Assembly (NCBI GenBank): GCA_017979445.1
Contig: CM030714.1
Span: 3,968,001-4,032,000, forward strand
Length of the DNA stretch: 64,000 nt
Direction of reading: 5' to 3'
From: Akebia trifoliata
Lineage: Eukaryota; Streptophyta; Magnoliopsida; Ranunculales; Lardizabalaceae
A model generated the notes under the pieces. The model was not told where the DNA came from, made no database searches, and saw nothing but the letters and a program-made list of their open reading frames with translations. Shown in pieces: positions 46,800-58,270 of this stretch (positions are counted from its first letter, which is position 1; each line of letters begins with the position of its first letter). Both the position numbers and the translations under genes were made by a program.

Positions 46800-48130
46800 G
46801 TTGGTGAATCGGCTCATTGGGTATTTATATTATCAAGTAGATTCATCGATTTTTTTAGCCAATTCGTAAATATTGGTGCTGATCAACTCATGAATTTTTG
46901 AATACACAAAAAATTAAAAAATCGATTTTTTTTAATTCGCTTATATCAAATTGGGTTAACTCATTAATTTTGGTAGTGATCAACTCATGAATTTTTGAAT
47001 ACACGACAAATTAATAAATTGATTTTCTCAATGAAAATCAACGAGTCAACTCACTGATTTTTCATGTGCATTGGAAACCAAAATTTCCTATGAAATTGAA
47101 CAATGAGTTGGCTCACTAATTTTAATACACATAGCAATTCAAAAATCAAATCTCTTTGATCAATAAGTGTGTGAGTTAACTTGCTGATTTTAGGACGCAT
47201 GTGGCAATTCAAAAATTAAATTTCTTTGGTTAAAAATCTTTGAGTCAACTCGTTGATTTTAATACACAAGGCATTTCAAAAATCGAGTTTCTTTGATAAA
47301 TGTTGATAGATTTATTTGATATGCACGTGACAATTCAAAAATCGAATCTTTTTTATCAATAAATAAGTGAGTTAACTCACTAATTTCGTTGCACGTGACA
47401 GTTAAAAAAAATTTCTTCAATCAAAATTATCGAGTTGAATCACTAAGTTTGTATACATTGAAAATTTAAAGTTGAATCTTTTCACGAAATGGAGGCATGA
47501 GTCGATTCACTGATTTTTTGTATGCATTGGATATTTCAAATTGAGATTTTCTATAAAATCAGGCATGCGAGTCGACTCACTGATTTTAATACACGTGACA
47601 ATTCATAGAATCAAAATTTCTTTGGTTAAAAACATATGAGTTAACTAAATGATTTTGGTGCACGTGACGATATTGAAAATTTCCAATCAAAATTTTCTAT
47701 GAAACGGGCACGTGAGTCAACTCACTAATTTTTTGTGTGTGTTGAATCGAAATTTTCTATGAAAAAGCATGTGAGTTGACTCATTGATTTTAATACACGT
47801 GGCAGTTAAAAAAATGAAGATTTTTTTGATTAATAATTTGCGGGTTAACTCACGGATTTTAATATACGCGGCGATTCAAAATCGAATTCCTTTTATTAAA
47901 AACATGTGAGTCGACTCATTGATTTTAATGCACGTGACAATTCAAAATCGAATTTCTTTGATAAAAAATGTATGGGTCAACTTACTAATTTAGTGCACGT
48001 GACGATTCAAAAATTGAATTTCTTTGATAAAATGTCGTCAATGAGCTAATTCACTAATTTTATATATGTAGCATTGAAAATCGATTTTATATTATTCAAA
48101 ATGTGATTGAATTGATCCATTAATTTTGGT
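46800..48130. repeat. Degenerate array of about 20 units of 60-75 bp, rich in CACGTG
   Basis: Units follow the pattern GAGTCAACTCACTGATTTT, then AATRCACGTGACAATTC, then AAAATCGAATTTCTTTG. CACGTG occurs at 47324, 47392, 47592, 47661, 47709, 47796, 47931 and 47996. GTCAAC/GTTGAC and TGAGTCA also recur. The array lies in the 3' half of the LTR. Confidence 0.85.
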
Positions 48131-48730
48131 GCCACGTAAGCCATATTAAATTGTGGGATTCATTTATGCGAAATTTGAGAAATCATGTAATTATCGTAGT
48201 CGTAAGATTTATTTAGTAAATCCGATGTAATTTGATGATGATGAGACTTTAGATTGACCCTTAGTCTTTGAGTATTGACCATAGGATATTTTTGGATCGC
48301 AGTAGAAATTGATCATCTTGATCAGGCGGGTTTGGTGCCTAACACCTTCCAAAACCCGTAACCTGACCCCTTACTCATCTCTCTGATCCGCGAATTGACC
48401 CATATCTATTTGGAGTTAATTTTGGTTTCTAGACCTAAATTAGGTGGCAACTCCTTATTCTTTTTCCCGAAATGCATAGATCAGACCCCTATCCGTTATT
48501 TAGCGGACGACCGGGGGTCGAGGCAATTTCAACTTCCCCATAGCATTTTAAGTCTTTGTTTTTAGTGTCTTCTTTTAGATAATTTCTCTCAAATTTTTTT
48601 TAATGTTTGCGTAGATTGAATTGGATTTAAAGTGGAAAGATTACCAGATTAACGCTGTTTCTATGGATCGATCCTTGCTTACCAAGGTATTTGTTATTTT
48701 ACTTTATCATAATCTACAACTCGAATAAAT

Positions 48731-48748
48731 TGACACTACGGCCGGGGA
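48731..48748 (+). promoter_or_regulatory. Decayed primer-binding site (tRNA-Asp type)
   Basis: TGACACTACGGCCGGGGA lines up with the PBS TGGCGTCGCTGCCGGGGA of the related element at 60219, with five differences. Confidence 0.65.
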
Positions 48749-49946
48749 CAACGGTATAATCCAATATCTTTTATCCAAAAATTTGATTCGATTTTCTATC
48801 GATCAAAATTTTTATTTTAGAAAAATTTGAAAAAATACTGTTAGATTCCTAAAGTCAGTACGAACAAAATCTTAAAATTTTAGTCAATTTTATCAAAATT
48901 TTGTTGCTGTATCTTAGTCAACTAAGGCACCGCGATCAAACCTCAAGATTTTTTACTTTAAATTTTTACAGAATCTTTCTTCAGACTTCTAGATCTTAAT
49001 GGACACATAATTTTTATGAAGTTTTAACTTTGAATTTTTTTACTATTTTCAATCAAAGGATTCGACAAGGAGCAATGTGGTTGGAAAGTTTTATTCCACC
49101 ACCCGGATCTGATTTTTAGACGAAGAAACAATAACTTTTTTCTTTTAGTTTCTCTTTAGAATAGAACTATAGTAGGATTTTAATTTTTTTTAGAATTTAA
49201 TTTTAATTCATTCGAGAAGGCTCGAACTATAATAGAATTAGGGGAAGATGATAGTGAGATGTAACTGTTTTGGTACCTCGAGTTTGGTGTTGGTGGCCCG
49301 AGTTGACTCAACTTGATCACCGCCTGTCTAGAACAGGAGGATAGACTCAAAACCCCCATGCAACTCTTGTAAGTGGGTTTTTATATTGACTTTGAGTGAG
49401 TTACTTACAAACTTTCGATTGCACAATAGTAAAAAAGGCACCCTTACGAGAATGAGACAAATAATATAAGAATCAGATTTCATTACCAAATTTTTGCCCT
49501 ATTAGGAAATTAATGAACACATGCCAAATTTAATTAAAATCAAATTATACTCAACTATAGGTCCCATCGAGCTCAATAGGCAACGCTAGCCTGAGTTGCA
49601 CCAATTGCATTTCTTGATCGGAGTTAGTGTCTAAACGAAATCCTGTCTCGATGTACCTTACTATATTAGAGAGATAGACTACATCTATTCTAGATGAAGA
49701 GATGATTTAAGAATGTCCTTGCTCAGCATTATGCATCACCTCTCATCTGAGGATTAAACTAGTTGATTTCGATTTTAGATAATTGGATTGGAGGCTCAAA
49801 TTATCCCTTTGAAACAATTATGAGCTATCTAGTCTAATAGGAGCCCATAAAATATTGTGTGAATTTTTCCCTCTTTTTTATGCAAGTTCACAATGTATTT
49901 GCTAAGCAAAAGTAGATACATAGCCTTAAGCAGATTTTGCATCGTC
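48749..49946 (+). other. Leader of the Athila-like element
   Basis: Non-coding, collinear with 60237-61498 of the younger element (for example GGTGTTGGTGGCCCGAGT at 49291 and 60856). Confidence 0.75.
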
Positions 49947-51125
49947 ATGAAGTTTAGGAGAAAATCGTGAATCTCGTGCATCCTATGTGATAATTATGGT
50001 CATTCTCTCGAGTGTTGTCCGAGTCTGCTCATGGTCTGTGATATGTATGCCAATATGCGTAAATCTCAAAATTCTTATTGGATGTCAACACCTAGTTCGT
50101 TTGACCAACAAGTTAACTCAGAATAGTCAATTTGGTAACCATGAAGATTTTTATATGTACAACACCTCGATGATGGATCCAACCATAATTCCCCAACAAT
50201 CCTATGATTCTCAATACTTTTTCGATTATAAAACTGTAGAGCCTGATTCAACATCTACTTACTCATTCTAGTCCTCTCCTTAAACTTTGTCATTAGAGTT
50301 CTTGATGACTGAGTTGTTAAATCAGCGACAACAGCTCATCCAACAACTCATCCATCAACAACAACAGGACATGGATTAAACCTTAATCAACCTAGGAAAA
50401 ATTGATTAACTAATCTAAAAAATCTACCATTTTTTCAAAATAACCTTAGTAATTAATTCCACTCTTTTGAGGATTTCGATGATTGTCTATCAATAAATGA
50501 TAGTCCTATCTCAATGAAAGTTTAAACACAAATGAATGAGGTTACAGTTCCAACCGAAGCAATGATGGAAATCCAATTAGGTCAATTCACTATGCCCTTA
50601 GAAGAAATAAAGAATGATCAGTTTTTAAATAAGATAACCTCAAAGAGCCAACCCATGTTTCAAATTCCCATTGAGCTAGATAATTATACAAACTTGGTTA
50701 AGGAAATTGTTTTACCATCAAAGAAGACTGTTGTCTAGGAAGAATCAAGAATCAACTCTAATTTGTTAATCACACAAATTTTGATTACTATCGATCCAAC
50801 TTTGTACCCCATCCTACCTATCGTTTCACAAGATTGTAAAGACCCTACTTGTTTTATAATTTCCATTCTCTTGGGAAATACGATGGTTGAAAATAATTTC
50901 GAAAAGGTGATGACGTTAAGAACTGAGAACAAACGAGGAATGTTGATCATTGTACAAAATTATTTTCATGTCCTTACTATGATCCAAATCTATCTACCTA
51001 TCATTTGGGATAAGAAGTCGATCTCCGTATTTGTCAAATTAAATGTTAGAAAAATTCCTAGGAATCAAACCTTTTGATAGGTTCGACTAAAGACGTTAAA
51101 CTTAGTGTTGCTTAGGAGGCAACCC
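49947..51125 (+). pseudogene. Broken zinc-knuckle gene of the Athila-like element
   Basis: The frame starts ATGAAGTTTAGG but stops at codon 8 (TGA, 49968-49970). Further in, CILCDNYGHSLECC keeps the C-x2-C-x4-H-x4-C knuckle. Later pieces (SQNSYWMSTPSSFD, HEDFYMYNTSMMDPTIIPQQ, VTVPTEAMMEIQLGQF) match the open ORF at 61499-62341 across several frameshifts. Downstream, NVRKIPRNQTF stop is followed by the conserved GGAGGCAACCCATG (51115-51128). Confidence 0.8.
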
Positions 51126-51128
51126 ATG

Positions 51129-52908
51129 TATTTTTCTTTTAATGAGTAGTTTAGTTAGGAGATTTGTTTTTGTAATTATAGGTTTCTACGTAGGACCTTG
51201 TTTCTCTTATCTCAATTTGAACTCACTAAAATGGGGTACAAATGTTTAAAATTTCAAGAATTCCTTGACAACTTTATTTTCTTGGGATTTTTCAAGGGAG
51301 AAATTTATTCTTATAGAGAAATTTTACTTAAAAAATACTCAAACCCTAATCCCTTTCTCATTATCTTCTTCTTTAAGCCAACTCTCAATCAAATCAATTA
51401 ATCAGTACTACTAGGACTACAAACTAGTTAACAATTGTTGATTGAGTAGTAAAGATAGATAATGACCTACATTGAGGAAAATAAGGTACGTGTAAGTGCA
51501 CGGGTCATCTCACAATTCAGATTCAGATTATGATGAGTTTAAATTTTAGATTAGGATGCTTTTAATTTCTTAATTAGGTTATTTTTCAATTTTTACATTG
51601 GATTCCATTTATGCAAAATTATTTCAGAAATTATCATTATTATAACTTTAAATCTTTTCAGATCAATTGTAACACAATTTGCACATTTATGCCAAATCTG
51701 TTTTAGGTATGATCTAACATTTTTTCTCTCTTTCCGTACTATTTGGATATTGAGGACAATATTTCATTTAGGTTTAAGGGTATTAGGTTAGCTTACAATT
51801 GCATTGCTAATTTATTTTCAAGTTTTTAAAATAAATCAATAAAAAATTAAAAAAATATTTAATAATTTTAAAATATTTTCTTCAAAATCTTTGTATGAGT
51901 ATAAATGAATTTCAAATCTCAGGCTTATGTCCTAATTTTGATTATAAGTTATTTTTGGTTACTCCTCATCAAGAAAATCCAAAAGATTACTTTGAAAATT
52001 CATGAGACTTTTGATTGAGTAAAAATAAGATTTTATGGAACAAGAGTCGACCTTCTTTTTTGGTTAAAGTGTTAAGGGAAATCGAATTTAATAAACTATG
52101 ACCTCTTTGTCTTTTGGTTGGCTGGTTAGAAGAAAAATATAACTAGAGTTAGTATGACCTGAACAACAATCATAGGATTATATTGGATACCTTGAAAATG
52201 ACTACCTATTTTTTGTAAGAAGAACATCGAAAAAATGGTGAAGTGTGAAAAAGTTGAAAGAAATAAAAAGTAGAAAGATGTGAAAAAGATCAAAGTAAAG
52301 TAAAAATATTAGAATTAAAATAGTGCAAAAAAGAAAAGATTCTAATAAAATCAAATAGTTTTAGTAGGGTGAAGGCCGTCAATGGTAAAAACGCGAGTAA
52401 GTTGGAATATCACAGATAAAGTCCCTTAGAGGTATTAAAGTGAACATCCACACCTCACAATCCCAAACATGATACTTAGTTTCGAGTTAGAACTTAGGTA
52501 GAACTGACCATTCTTAGCAGATTAGGAGCTAAAATCTTATTCCTGAAAAATGTTATTTTTTAAAAGAAAAATTAGAAAAATTGCATGAGTACTCAAGTTA
52601 TCTTTAAAATTTTTTAAAATGAAGAATGAAAATTAGAACTTTGTTTAAATGTAAATGACTTTTGACTGATTTGTGAAATGTTGTTATGTTTTTCTTACAT
52701 CCTTTGAGTTTGATTTAGATATTTTTTTAAAGTGTTGAAATTTTGTGGGTATATTCACTGAAACCCTTACGAGTCAAGTTCATCTATTAGGGGGTTTAAG
52801 GACTTTCTGCATCCACTAAATGTAGTCATGTAACTTACGAAAGTGGTTAATAACTTATTTTTTATTTTTATTTTTGCCCAAGACTGTTAAAATCTAGATT
52901 TGAGGGTG
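51129..52908 (+). other. 3' interior of the Athila-like element
   Basis: Non-coding, collinear with the right end of the window; 52372-52440 matches 63932-64000. GAGGACAATATTTCATTTAGG (51758) is a motif I associate with Athila-type interiors. A weak purine tract GAGGG (52902-52906) precedes the 3' LTR. Confidence 0.7.
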
Positions 52909-54059
52909 TGATCAAAGTTTAGAAAATGATTTTTAGAGCTCTTATTTCATAAATTTTATGGATAAATTGCATATTAATGCCCTTATTTGAGAAAATGTAT
53001 GGCTAGTCCATATTTATCATGGATTTTAATTAAATAATGAATTTTAGAAGTAATTATTGTTATTTACATGTAACAAAAAAAATTTGCAAAATTTTAAAAC
53101 GAATTAGAAAAATCTGAAGTTACTACTGCGATCCAGGATTCGAAATAAGATCAAGGACCAAAATTCAAGTAAATTGGGCAAAATTTTACCATGTCGTATT
53201 GGTTAACAAGGGCACCGCAATAATGTTGGTGAATCAAACCTCGAGATTTGTGCAGGAGCTTGGTGACTACAAAAGCTTCGTATTGAAGTAAGGTTTTGAA
53301 ATTATTTTGTTTACGAAAAGTTTACGAACCTTAGACACTTTAGAAAATCCTGATCTGGTATCTATAAATAAGAGACCAAACCAAATCCAAAGGATATCTC
53401 ATCTCCCCTGAGATCAACTTCTCTTCTTCTATTATTTTAATTTTAAGTTTTCATATTTTTCTTTATTTCTTAGTTTGAGGATTGTAAGGAAATTCTGTCG
53501 ATTTCAGAATCAAGAGCAATAAAGAAGAATTCTTTTCTCTCATTTCTATTCCCTCTTCTTTTATGTTTAAGTTTATTTTATTTATTGTTCTTGTGATGAC
53601 CATTGGTTAAACTCTCCGTTAGATTGGTTGAGGAAGTCGGAGCAAATTTTTATTAATATTTTTACTGTTCTCATAATAATTATTTCAATCGTTTTATTGT
53701 GATCGTTTTTAAGCAAATATTATCAGAGTGAATATTGATTGTTTATCAAGTTTTGATGGTTCATTATTTGATAAGTTAAAGATTAACCATGTTTCACAGA
53801 GAATAATTAATATCTATCTCATAATCTTGACTTTATATATCACATACTTTTAATTTCTTTTCTAATATAAATGTTTGATTTTTCGATCCACAAACATTAA
53901 CTTTATTTAGTGGATCGAGATAAATAGAGGACTAAAAATTATTGATAAAACTTGTGAAAGTAGATCCGATTGAGCTATACTTCTCCATAGTATTTTAAGT
54001 CTTTGCTTTTAGTGTTTTCTTTTACATAATTTCTGTCGAACTGGTTTTATCTTTGTTCA

Positions 54060-54180
54060 TTGGTCCACCGCCAAGGTGAGGATTAGTTTCTTTAAGTAAA
54101 AACTCATTAGAACCACCAAACCCATTAAACCCAGCACCATTAACACCAGAAACAGAAACAGAACCAGAACCAGTCAAGGA
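54060..54180 (-). pseudogene. Unidentified Gly/Ser/Asn-rich exon fragment
   Basis: An open minus-strand frame reads GSGSVSVSGVNGAGFNGFGG followed by SNEFLLKETNPHLGGGPMNK, with composition unlike the AT-rich surroundings. I do not recognise the gene. It sits at the damaged left end of the CACTA-like element. Confidence 0.45.
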
Positions 54181-54385
54181 TCATATCTATGAATTGTTAT
54201 AAAAGGAATTTCATAGAGATTCGTTAGAGATGATTAATCTAGCGAATCTCTATTTATAACTTTCACCAGCGAGATAGGGCATATCTACGAATTCAAAGAT
54301 ATTAAAATGGCAAAGTTTAGGTAAAATGGAGGAAGCAACAAATGAATCAAATAAACTGCATATTACATTCAAGGATCCAACCAAC

Positions 54386-54885
54386 CTACCAGTGGAATCC
54401 AGAAGCAAAGCCCTAATGTTATCTGTATGTCCTCTTAGCTTCATAGTTTTTGAACAAGTTCTTGGATCCCAAACACGAACAACCTACAGAGTGATTTTCG
54501 AAACCATTAACAACTCTTCTAACCAAAAGCTATAGTCGAGCAAAGCCAACCTGAATATAAAAACAATTATAGTTTGACTAATACATATAATAATACACAA
54601 ATATAGAAAGGTTGGACATAGGAAACTAAACGTAAGCATCACATTATACCTTCTCAGTTCCACCAGAAACAAGTAAAGCGTTACTATCATTCATTGCCAA
54701 CACATATACTGATTCTTTATGACCTTTGGCAGCAATGGTGCTACATCCGTGTGGCCGTGGTGTGTGCAGAGAAATACTGCTGCTTGAACTAATAGAGTGT
54801 AGACCTGTATTGGGCAACCCAGAGTTGCTAGAACTAATTGTACCATTTGAGCTATCACCCTCCATCACATCAGCTGGCTTTGAAA
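54386..54885 (-). pseudogene. WDR48-like WD40 gene fragment (two exons and intron)
   Basis: Exon 54650-54885 follows a CTTGTTCCAG acceptor. It encodes a Ser-rich linker, then GHKESVYVLAMNDSNALLVS and GGTEK, and ends at a GT donor (54649-54648). Exon 54386-54483, after a CTGTAG acceptor, encodes [20 protein letters not shown] and [13 protein letters not shown] before another GT donor. These are consecutive WD40 blades (VRVWDPR) of the WDR48/UAF1-like plant protein family, whose animal member activates ubiquitin proteases. Frames and splice sites are intact but most of the gene is missing. The preserved introns show capture at the DNA level, not through an mRNA copy. Confidence 0.8.
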
Positions 54886-56033
54886 CTGGAACAAGAGCAA
54901 TGAAGTGTACGTTTTACAAGTATACATAGCATACTAACCTGGATCTTTAGCAATGAAATGCAATACTCGATTAATAAAATTGCCCAAGTTATAGAGCAAC
55001 TTGCTGTTATGTTTTGCTTGCAAGTCTACCAATGTAAATAATGTGTCTGATACCTAAGTTGCACACAAAAAAAAAAAAAAAAAAAAAAATTACAAATCGA
55101 ACTCCATCTAAAGAGTGTCTTCAAATAAAACCCCAACTGTATGCAATTCATATGTTACAAATTTACAAATACACTTGTATGCACCACACAATATCTACAC
55201 CTCAGAACAATCATAGACATTTGTGCATAAATGAGGTTTGATAATTAATAACTAAGGGAAAAAAAAGAATCAACCAAGCATTGGAAAAGGTCATAGACTA
55301 AAGAGGGTCCGCAGTGAAAAATTCTCTGTTCCCACAAGAAGCATGCTCTATAAATAAATTTCATTTGAATCCATTAAAATTAAAATGAGAAAAAAAAAAC
55401 TGATTTGAAACCAAAAACTGATTATGATTATGATGCAAAGAACTGGATTGAAGTAGTTTTTCTGAAACATTTATCATCATCTAAAATGATTATGATGCAA
55501 TTCCAACAAAGCAAAAACAAAAAACAAAAAACAAACAGAGGGAGTGAGATGAAAAGATATTTGTAACTTACAAGTTGTTGCCTAGTGAACTTCCAAACAA
55601 GTTTCTGAAGAAAATTGTGCAGAAAAAAGTTGTGTTAAAATAAGATAGTTAACCAAATGAAGCTAGAAACTAGAAAGAAGCCAAAATATAACAAATGAGC
55701 ATGATAAGGCATATTTACATATCATACAAGTGATTTGGTTAGGGCATTTTCAATTAAACACACGATACAAACTTAATGCTCCCAAACCAACCAAATATAA
55801 AATCGCACAAGGAAACACACAATCTACACCATACTATAGAATTTAAGAGGTGCAGATGCTGGAAACCGAGTGAAAAAAATGTTAGCTTCCCTTCACAGTA
55901 CTAATATGGACATAAATCAGTCCTTATATATGAGATTTCTATAGTTAGTTTGCCTAAAATAATTGAGATTGAGCCTTCACTACTAAACTGCAAGGGTAAG
56001 ATGAAAATTAAGCATTATGGAAGAGGAACTCAC

Positions 56034-56242
56034 ATTCCATCTCCTTTCTTCAACATCCAATCAGGAACAGGTCCAATCAACAAATTGCTAGTCAGGTACG
56101 TAAGCCATCTCATTACTTCTGTTTGATTGCCAACTTTTTGTTACATACTAGCATACTAATCAGATCACTTACATGAAATCTATCTTTGACAGACTATCAA
56201 AGCTACTTGGAATTTGTCCTGCTAGCTTGTTAAAGCTGAGAT
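56034..56242 (-). pseudogene. Malectin/LRR receptor kinase (LRR-VIII-2 type) exon fragments
   Basis: Exon 56173-56242 reads DLSFNKLAGQIPSSFDSLSK then IDFM, with an AG acceptor upstream and a GTAAGT donor. The next exon (56034 to about 56103) reads YLTSNLLIGPVPDWMLKKGD and ends at GTGAGT. These are adjacent leucine-rich-repeat exons of the receptor kinases that also carry a malectin domain. The acceptor of the second exon looks damaged (CG in place of AG). Kinase and malectin parts are absent. Confidence 0.75.
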
Positions 56243-57239
56243 CTTCGTGGAAAACATATCATCACAAAACATTTAAGGAAAAGTTTGCAGCCCAAAAGAA
56301 CATGTTCAACAACAATGTTTGGTAGTACTCTATATAAGCATTCAACTCACAGGCTAGTCATGTTTAACAAGTTACTTAGTGGTGGTAAAGCATTTCTTGT
56401 GCCATTTATGTCACTAATCCTCCTACATAAAGAAATTCAACCAAGCATTAACTACTACAATGAATTGCTTAGTCAAAGATCACCAAAAAACATTTACAAA
56501 ATAATTAAGAGAACATGATATACGAAAGGATTACTCACAGCCTATATAATTTGATCAAAAGAGAAATGTAGATGGGATAATTTAGTTTACAAATGTTATA
56601 AGTTCTAGTACTACCTCTAGCTTACCTCCCAAAGCCCAAGGATTATCCATTTCAACCATGGAATTGAATTTTTAAATATTTCTGTAAAACATATAAGAAA
56701 AATATTTTTCATTAGAGCTCGATTAGGGTGTAAGATATGCTATATGAAATCTTAATTGACTGTAAATTTACATTGATTTACTGTTGTAAGCTAAACTCCA
56801 ATCCATAACATATCTAGGGCTCAAGCTTAATAATCCATCAAAAATAAATTGAGAAAAAGAAATGAACAGCTTGAATTGGAAAAAATTACAGATTCTAGGG
56901 TTTCAAATCAAACAAAAACCACAAATTAAATTACTTGAATCAATAAAAAACTAAAGAAATAGGGTTTATCATGATGGAATTGAAGAAAACTAATGTTTCT
57001 TCTTAAGGACTTACAAATTTGAAATTCTTTTATAGATCTTCTATCATTATCTTCCATTTGACTTCAGTCGTTCTCGAAATCAACCAAAGAGAATGAAATC
57101 CCTCTACCTCCCCTTTTTCTTCTTCTTCTGGTGAAACAAAGATCAGAAGCCAGCTTTCAAATCAAATGTGAGAGACAAATAGGGTTTTGTGAGAATAGGA
57201 GAAGCACAACTTTGAAATCGACTATGGTGAGTAACCGAG

Positions 57240-57480
57240 GATGGGAGACATTGTTTTAAAATTGAAGATTTGAAGAAATCGAAGATCAGAAATTGATTTA
57301 CAGTCGGATATTTAGGGAAGTCAGAGATGAGAGATCAATTTACAATCGAAGGTTAAGAGAAATAGATGACGAGAGATCAATTTTCAATTGAAGAGTTAAA
57401 CAAATCGAAGGAGAGAGATCGATTTACAATATAAAAAAATTTAGAGAAATCAAAGGTTTCTTAGAGGAGGACGAGTTTTG
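57240..57480. repeat. Subterminal repeats of the CACTA-like element
   Basis: Four to five degenerate units of about 45-52 bases share GAGAGATCRATTTACAATCG and a GAAATCGAAG-like block. Short repeats clustered next to the terminus are typical transposase-binding regions of CACTA elements. Confidence 0.65.
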
Positions 57481-57838
57481 ATTTCGTAAAAAAATGATAT
57501 TAGAGAAAGAGACGATTTACAGAGTAAGCAACCACGATCAAAGAGTGAGAGCCGGGAGAGAGTGAGAGCCGAGGGAGAGAGAGGAAGAGCCCTTCTTCCT
57601 TACTTCCATATATAAGGTCACATTTTTCTGTTACTACAGATGGGTATAACGAGGGTTTAAATGTGACCGTCGCTGCAAGTCGTTGGGATAGAACTAATTT
57701 CCTGTAGTGTAATTGTTTGCATAAATTGAATTGGATTTAAAGTGAAAAGATTATCGGATTAACGATGTCTCTCTGGATTAATCCTTACTTGCCAAGGTCT
57801 TTTGATATTTTATTTTATCATAATCTACTGCTCGAACA

Positions 57839-58270
57839 ATTATATTCATAAGAAATTTACCAACTCATGAATAAGATCATCTTGAAGTATTCTTATAGTA
57901 CACACTCCAACATATTTACCAAATAAGGCTTTTCTATTATTCTGGTAACTTTTTTATCTTTTGAAAAAAAGAACTTAATAGGGATAAAATTGATATTTCA
58001 CTATATTAATATCATAAGTATTTAATATTTGCTAGTAGCTTTTTAACTGTTCAAAAATACAACTTAGTTACCTACATTTTTTTTATTGACTTTATAAATT
58101 AATAATTTGGAATGTGTAATATCCCTGTAAATAAGATGATATCATTGCATGTTTGGTAACTACTCACCCTTAAAATATTTGGGTAAAGCTCATGAAGTCA
58201 ATGGAAGTTCAAGGCTTGGAAGTACGGGTGGATTAATTAGGGTCTCCAAATGGGAAAATGGTGGTTGCAT
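57839..58270. repeat. Segmental duplication, copy B (last part)
   Basis: Matches 11665-11956 and then 32276-32345, so it holds the unoccupied hAT target. A segment of about 60 bases at 58171-58232 is absent from copy A. Confidence 0.8.

Larger units (their letters stand above)
44501..48531 (+). mobile_element. Tat/Ogre-type solo LTR, 4031 bp
   Basis: Begins TGTAGACACCCCATG and ends GGTCGAGGCAATTTCA, the same ends as the LTRs at 14247 and 24525, with perfect TSD ACTTC (44496-44500 and 48532-48536). It shares the overall layout with them (pyrimidine-rich block with (CT)n at 45656-45682, end block GGTGGCAACTCC). Its central repeats differ, so it is a different subfamily. No interior or second LTR remains. 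A possible TATA region CCATAAATAGC lies at 45759-45769. Confidence 0.92.
43411..48727 (+). repeat. 5' LTR of the Athila-like element, split by a Tat-type solo LTR
   Basis: LTR sequence occupies 43411-44500 and 48537-48727. A TATA box CTATAAATA lies at 43883-43891, with the counterpart TATAAATA at 53363 in the 3' LTR. It ends CTCGAATA, where the 3' LTR has CTCGAACA. Confidence 0.85.
54040..57709 (-). mobile_element. CACTA-like element carrying host gene fragments
   Basis: The right end, read on the minus strand, starts CACTACAGGAAATTAG, a typical CACTA terminus, with a CAGCGACGG-type motif and a subterminal array (57240-57480) next to it. The left terminus is not recognisable: LTR sequence fades near 54040 and no TAGTG is found, so that end was probably lost. 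No transposase frame is seen. Minus-strand exon fragments of at least two unrelated genes lie inside (56034-56242 and 54386-54885), plus a third coding-like piece (54060-54180). That pattern is of a Pack-type element. Confidence 0.7.
43411..57838 (+). mobile_element. Old Athila-like non-autonomous LTR element with nested insertions
   Basis: Runs from TGATCATGG to CTCGAACA with perfect TSD ATTAT (43406-43410 and 57839-57843). The uninterrupted target is in copy A near 11665. LTRs are 43411-48727 and 52909-57838, each enlarged by a nested element; the LTR itself is about 1.28 kb. The LTRs differ at roughly a fifth of positions, so the insertion is old. The interior has a decayed tRNA-Asp-type PBS, a zinc-knuckle gene remnant and the motif GGAGGCAACCCATG. 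The interior is shared with the element at 59021. No reverse transcriptase or integrase is recognisable. Confidence 0.88.
52909..57838 (+). repeat. 3' LTR of the Athila-like element, split by a CACTA-like insertion
   Basis: LTR sequence occupies 52909 to about 54040 and 57710-57838. It begins TGATCAAAGTTTAG and ends CTCGAACA. The interruption contains no LTR sequence. Confidence 0.85.

Noticed and set aside
50763..51401. Separate short genes in the Athila-like interior
   Set aside because: Most of them align with pieces of one ancestral ORF or non-coding interior seen in the younger element at 61499, so they are fragments and not independent genes.
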